From NCBI GenBank assembly GCA_050730675.1, contig JBOHNM010000075.1, positions 1 through 19,507 on the forward strand: a stretch of 19,507 nt of DNA, written 5' to 3'. The notes beneath the pieces were generated by a model. The model was not told where the DNA came from. It was given only the letters and a program-made list of their open reading frames with translations, and did not search any database. Below are positions 16,548 through 19,507 of this stretch, in pieces (position 1 is the first letter of the stretch; each line of letters starts with the position of its first letter). The translations under genes were made by a program, and so were the position numbers. This stretch comes from JBOHNM01 sp050730675 (GTDB taxonomy: Bacteria; Planctomycetota; Phycisphaerae; Phycisphaerales; UBA1924).

Positions 16548-16937
16548 TCATCCTCCCAGCAGCTTCTCGAGCCCCGGCATCTCGCCCAGGCCCAGCTTCT
16601 GCGCTTCGGCGCCGATCTCCTCGGCCGCCACTTCCTTGCAGCGCAGCAGCGCGGCGTTGACCGCACCGGCAAGCAGCCGCTCGACCTGGGCCTTCCCCTC
16701 GGCGTCGCGTGAGGCCGTCGCGGCGATCGCTTCGCTCACCCGCACTTCGAGCACCTGCATCTTGCCGCTCATCACCACGGCGATGCCCGCCGCACCGGTG
16801 GCGGCGTCCTTCGCGCCTTCGACGATGATCCGTCGCTGCTCGAGGCGGGCCTGGACGTCCTTCATCCCCTGCTGGATGGCGTCCTTGTTCTTCATCAGGT
16901 TGGCGACGGCGCCCATGGTCTTGAACGAGTCGAACAC
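16548..16937 (-). CDS. ybaB: YbaB/EbfC family nucleoid-associated protein
   Basis: The product has 129 residues, a small DNA-binding protein expected to dimerise and coat the nucleoid. The N-terminal helix (NLMKNKDAIQQGMKDVQARLE), the central beta part (GIAVVMSGKMQVLEVRVS) and the C-terminal helix (RLLAGAVNAALLRCKEVAAEE) follow the family plan, as do the length and the position downstream of dnaX. I chose the GTG at 16937 because AGGAG lies six bases before it and it gives MFDSFKTMGAVANLMK, like other family starts. The longer frame to 17012 runs into an inverted-repeat element. The usual helix glycine-methionine region is somewhat diverged. It is followed nine bases later by the Nudix gene. 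Confidence 0.88.
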   Translation of the reverse strand: MFDSFKTMGAVANLMKNKDAIQQGMKDVQARLEQRRIIVEGAKDAATGAAGIAVVMSGKMQVLEVRVSEAIAATASRDAEGKAQVERLLAGAVNAALLRCKEVAAEEIGAEAQKLGLGEMPGLEKLLGG

Positions 16938-16956
16938 TTGAAGCTCCTGAAGGCGT

Positions 16957-17070
16957 ACCACGGATTTGCACGGATCAGAAAAAAACAAGAGGCGATGATG
17001 ATGAAGTGTCAAACACTGAGACGGTTGGGTATTATTTCGATTTCCTTTTGAGTCCGTGCAGATCGGTGGT
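16957..17070. repeat. inverted-repeat element between dnaX and ybaB
   Basis: The left arm 16957-16974 (ACCACGGATTTGCACGGA) and the right arm 17053-17070 are inverted copies that match at 16 of 18 positions. They enclose about 78 bases that are much AT-richer than the surroundings, including an A7 run at 16979-16985 and a small hairpin AGTGT-caa-ACACT at 17005-17017. Arms of this kind (ACCACGGAT...CACGGAT) resemble a dispersed intergenic repeat seen in several environmental phyla, so a small non-coding insertion is plausible. It leaves the ybaB ribosome site intact. Confidence 0.7.
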
Positions 17071-17080
17071 TGGTCTTGTC

Positions 17081-17653
17081 TTACCGATCATCCGCACGTC
17101 GCGGGCCAACTCGCACCACGCGTGCGCCAAGCAGCTCGACGACGCTCTGCACCAGCGGGTGCTCGCGGGCCTGCTGGGAGAGTTCCGCGCCCGAGGGGCC
17201 GACCGATGCGCTTCCCTCAGCGCCTGCGTTGGCCCCATTGGCTCCGGCGGGCGGACCCTCGACGGGGAGCCACTCCAGCCGTGGCGATCGCCCGGTGACG
17301 CGCGTCAGGGCATCCACGAGCACGGCCTCGTTGGCATCGGACTTCAGCAGGAACAGCGATTTCGCGGGAGCGCCGATCACCGCCTTGCCGTCGCTCAGTG
17401 ACCGCAGTTGGCACGGCTCGAAGAGCACGCGCTGGGACTGCTTGGTCATCGCGTCGATGGCCGCGGACCACACCTCCGCCAGCGGCGCGTCCGCGCGGAT
17501 GCGAACGTCGAGTGTCGGTGCTTCGCTCGGCCTGGGCGACGGCCCGGGCACAGGCGTCGGCGTGCGCACCACGGGCGCTGGGGCCACGGGCAGCGGCGGT
17601 CGGACGATTGGCGCGGGGGGAGAATCCTCCGCTTCGTCCGCCGCCGTCAGCGT
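17081..17653 (-). CDS. dnaX: dnaX tau-specific extension, read in the -1 frame
   Basis: This segment holds 190 codons in the -1 frame relative to the front of dnaX, beginning at the last A of the slippery A7 run and ending in TGA at 17081-17083. It starts with a Pro-rich linker (PAPIVRPPLPVAPAPVVR) and continues with a folded part typical of DnaX C-termini, LAEVWSAAIDAMTKQSQRVL...LFLLKSDANEAVLVDAL, then HPLVQSVVELLGARVVRV. The last phrase matches the ending shared by many tau proteins. It has no start codon or ribosome site of its own, so it should be expressed only by a frame change. Joined with the zero-frame part it gives a tau of 589 residues, a normal length. In other bacteria this region binds the polymerase alpha subunit and helicase. 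A one-base error in the A-run would be an alternative explanation. Confidence 0.8.
   Translation of the reverse strand, partial: TLTAADEAEDSPPAPIVRPPLPVAPAPVVRTPTPVPGPSPRPSEAPTLDVRIRADAPLAEVWSAAIDAMTKQSQRVLFEPCQLRSLSDGKAVIGAPAKSLFLLKSDANEAVLVDALTRVTGRSPRLEWLPVEGPPAGANGANAGAEGSASVGPSGAELSQQAREHPLVQSVVELLGARVVRVGPRRADDR
17594..17646 (-). promoter_or_regulatory. stem-loop downstream of the dnaX slippery site
   Basis: On the minus strand the 5' arm CGGCGGCGGACGA (17646-17634) pairs with TCGTCCG (17607-17601), then one bulged A, then CCGCCG (17599-17594). This gives 13 base pairs, mostly GC. The 26-base loop contains a smaller hairpin GGAG-GATT-CTCC (17630-17619). The stem begins six bases after the slippery heptamer, directly behind the zero-frame TGA. 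That spacing is typical for structures that stimulate -1 frameshifting. Confidence 0.75.
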
Positions 17654-18849
17654 TTTTTTGCGGTGGCTCCCGCAGGAGCCGGGGCACGCGCCGGCGTCTG
17701 CACCGGCGGGCGGGGGGGGGCGGCGCTCGCGGCCCCGTTGCCCGCGATCAGCGCGGTGACATCGGCGAGCTTCTCGGCGCTCGCCAGGCGGACGACCAGC
17801 GCATCCACCAGCGCCCGCGGGAACGAGCACGACTTGATCCGCCCAGCGACACTCTCGCATAGCGCAATCATGTGGACAAGGCCCGCGGGGTCGAAGCGAT
17901 TGGCCTGCTCGGCGGCCTCTTTCTTGGCGTCGGCGGAGAGCTCGACCAACTCGGTGCCGGGGCCGCAGGCGGCGATCACCATCAGGTCGCGCAGACGCTC
18001 GGCAAGACTGGCGAGCGTCTGGTCCATCGAGATGCCGCGGACCAGCAGGTCGTTGGTGCGGTCCAGTGCCTCGGCGGCATTTCCATCGGCCAGGGCGTCC
18101 ACGAGTTCGACGACCAGTTGGCGTGCGGGCAGGCCGACGAGGTTCTCGAGCATTTCGGGCGTGAGCTTCTTGTCGCCCACGGCCATGAGTCGGTCGAGAA
18201 GCGAGAGTGCATCGCGCATCGAGCCGTTGGCGAGCCGCGCCACCGCGTGCAGCAGCTCGTCGTCGGCCTGGAGCTTCTCCGACTTGACGACGTGGGCCAG
18301 GTGTTTGGCGATCTGGGCTGTGGAGATGTTCTTGAAATCGAAGCGCTGGCAGCGGCTCTGGATCGTCGCGGGGACCTTGTGCGTCTCGGTGGTGCAGAGG
18401 ATGAACACCACGTGCGCCGGCGGCTCCTCCATGGTCTTCAGCAGCGCGTTGAACGCTGCCTGCGAGAGCATGTGGACCTCGTCGATGATGTAGATCTTGT
18501 ACTTGCCGCGCATCGGCCGGTAGACCGACCCGGCGATCAGCTCGCGGGCCTGTTCCACGGAGTTGTTGCTGGCCCCGTCGATCTCGATCACGTCGGTGTC
18601 GCGCCCGGCCATGATGGCCGCGGCGACCTCTTCGTTCACCTTCCCCTTGGCGTCGCGGGCGTTGAGCTCCACGGCGAAGATGCGGGCCGTGGACGTCTTG
18701 CCGACACCCCGCGTGCCGGTGAAGAGGTACGCGTGCGCCACGCGGTCGAGCTTGATCGCGCTGGTCAGCGTCTGCGCGATCGCCTCCTGCCCGACAAGTT
18801 CGTCGAAGGACTGGGAGCGGTAACGCCGGGCGAGGACGGTGTAGGACAT
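17647..18849 (-). CDS. dnaX: DNA polymerase III subunit gamma/tau (zero-frame product, gamma-like)
   Basis: The product has 400 residues and is the clamp-loader ATPase. Walker A GTRGVGKT is at residues 45-52, and Walker B IIDEVHML, LLKTMEEPP and the sensor region CTTETHKVPATIQSRCQRF are all present. Domain III follows at about 245-355. Cysteines of the usual zinc module (E. coli CxxCxxC between Walker A and Walker B) are absent; the loop reads NARDAKGKVNEEVAAAIMAG. The frame ends in TGA at 17647-17649, two codons after the A7 slippery site, so this product is gamma-like. The ATG at 18849 (MSYTVLARRYRSQSF) is standard for the family; the open frame upstream to 19491 is antisense to the divergent gene. 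It is first in a run with ybaB and a Nudix gene. No strong promoter is seen upstream. Confidence 0.95.
   Translation of the reverse strand: MSYTVLARRYRSQSFDELVGQEAIAQTLTSAIKLDRVAHAYLFTGTRGVGKTSTARIFAVELNARDAKGKVNEEVAAAIMAGRDTDVIEIDGASNNSVEQARELIAGSVYRPMRGKYKIYIIDEVHMLSQAAFNALLKTMEEPPAHVVFILCTTETHKVPATIQSRCQRFDFKNISTAQIAKHLAHVVKSEKLQADDELLHAVARLANGSMRDALSLLDRLMAVGDKKLTPEMLENLVGLPARQLVVELVDALADGNAAEALDRTNDLLVRGISMDQTLASLAERLRDLMVIAACGPGTELVELSADAKKEAAEQANRFDPAGLVHMIALCESVAGRIKSCSFPRALVDALVVRLASAEKLADVTALIAGNGAASAAPPRPPVQTPARAPAPAGATAKKR
17653..17659 (-). other. slippery heptamer A AAA AAA for -1 frameshift in dnaX
   Basis: In the zero frame the codons are GCA AAA AAA CGC TGA, so the seven A's fit X XXY YYZ in correct phase. 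Sliding back one base keeps perfect tRNA-Lys pairing and continues into the tau extension. Upstream, GGGAG at 17667-17671 is a Shine-Dalgarno-like element seven bases away. A hairpin GGCTCC-TGCG-GGAGCC (17665-17680) overlaps it. Either ribosomal or transcriptional slippage could operate on this run. Confidence 0.75.
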
Positions 18850-18999
18850 AGGCCCGATGGTATTGCCCGCGTGCGCCCGCCCGCGTCGTACTGTCGGCAG
18901 GCCCCACCGCACGGACACCGCCGCGAATTCCAGCCGGAATCGACCCTCTTTCGCCAATTCCCCGCGTCTGGTACGCTCCCCCCGCCTACGGAGGAGCCC

Positions 19000-19507
19000 A
19001 TGTTCGAACTCTTCAAGCGCGAGACGATGGCGGCCGGTTCTGTCTTGTTCCGTGGCAATCTGCCGCCCCGCCCGCAGGAGTTCGACTACCTCCGCAAGCT
19101 GGGAGTAGAGATCCGGCCCGGCTCCGACCACGGCGATGCCCACTGGTCCCTCGAGCTTCGCCACAAGGATTGGGGCGACGCCAAGTTGGTCGCCCTGCGC
19201 GGCGCCCCGGCGCCGCCGCGCCAGATGCTCACGTGGTACGCCGCTTTGACCGACGAGGAGCGCGACCTGGCGGCGGCCTCGGCCTCCTCGGTCTCCATCA
19301 GCGTCAACTCGAAAAAGAAGAACGTGCTCCGCGACCGCAAGCACCTGCTCCGCTTCGCGCGATCGATCATGGGCGGGGACGGTGTGCTCGTCGCCGACCA
19401 CACTTCTCAGTTGTTCTGGTCGCGCTCGATGCTCGACGACGAACTTGCGCACGACGCCGACCTGGACATCACCGCGATCTACTGCGTGCACGCCGTCGGC
19501 GCCAACG
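19000..19507 (+). CDS. unrecognised soluble protein, 3' end outside the window
   Basis: The frame is open for 169 codons to the right edge. The ATG at 19000 has an excellent ribosome site, GGAGGAG ending three bases before it. The protein begins MFELFKRETMAAGSVLFRGN and continues with RPQEFDYLRKLGVEIRP, WSLELRHKDWGDAKLVALRG, SVSISVNSKKKN and GVLVADHTSQLFWSRSMLDD, reading as a mixed alpha/beta soluble protein. There is no signal peptide or membrane segment. I do not recognise the family. It is divergent from dnaX, with 150 bases between the two starts. Confidence 0.8.
   Translation, partial: MFELFKRETMAAGSVLFRGNLPPRPQEFDYLRKLGVEIRPGSDHGDAHWSLELRHKDWGDAKLVALRGAPAPPRQMLTWYAALTDEERDLAAASASSVSISVNSKKKNVLRDRKHLLRFARSIMGGDGVLVADHTSQLFWSRSMLDDELAHDADLDITAIYCVHAVGAN

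Noticed and set aside
17654..18907. Front part of the long minus-strand frame that ends at 17081
   Set aside because: Upstream of the slippery site this frame is an Arg-rich shadow of dnaX; only its portion from 17653 down to 17081 reads as tau.

Overview
The window looks like a chromosomal piece of a GC-rich planctomycete, most likely class Phycisphaerae. This is an inference, because there is no rRNA or tRNA gene here to confirm it. The clues are two secreted proteins ending in dockerin modules of the Cys-terminated type common in Phycisphaerae, a fragment with a PTPG/PEP-CTERM-like C-terminal anchor, a protein with tandem CxxC...CPECG zinc ribbons, and a mix of housekeeping genes with many exported proteins.

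Layout. Positions 1-1900 hold debris and are less GC-rich by eye than the rest. A truncated HAF-repeat protein (minus) and a truncated Ig-like/dockerin protein (plus) are joined head to head near position 716, and both lack their N-termini. A small unidentified reading-frame remnant follows. Positions 1896-4116 hold a seven-iron-type ferredoxin (minus), a small exported dockerin protein and an exported beta-helix protein (both plus). Positions 4117-6441 hold a 20-bp perfect palindrome between convergent genes, then a DUF2007-like/zinc-ribbon protein and methionyl-tRNA synthetase (both minus, probably one transcript). Positions 6606-10520 hold a large exported protein with a KPDG-repeat linker and an RsbU-type PP2C phosphatase with a GAF domain, preceded by a good promoter-like sequence. 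A small coiled-coil protein lies on the opposite strand and overlaps the end of the phosphatase gene.

Positions 10930-18849 form a long minus-strand run. In transcription order it reads dnaX, ybaB, Nudix hydrolase, EamA-type permease, cyclodeaminase/cyclohydrolase-family protein, two adjacent YkgJ-type cysteine-cluster proteins, and an MsbA-like ABC exporter. A divergent unrecognised gene starts at 19000 and runs off the right edge.

The most interesting signal is in dnaX. The zero frame stops after 400 residues, directly behind an A7 run that forms a perfect A AAA AAA slippery heptamer. It is preceded by a GGGAG Shine-Dalgarno-like element and followed, after six bases, by a 13-bp stem-loop. 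A -1 shift there opens 190 more codons that read like a normal tau C-terminus. The elements match the known logic of dnaX recoding. The frame arrangement is the reverse of E. coli: here the short (gamma-like) form is the default product and the long (tau-like) form needs the slip. The DnaX zinc-module cysteines are also absent. An inverted-repeat element sits between dnaX and ybaB, and a Nudix gene follows ybaB where recR is often found.
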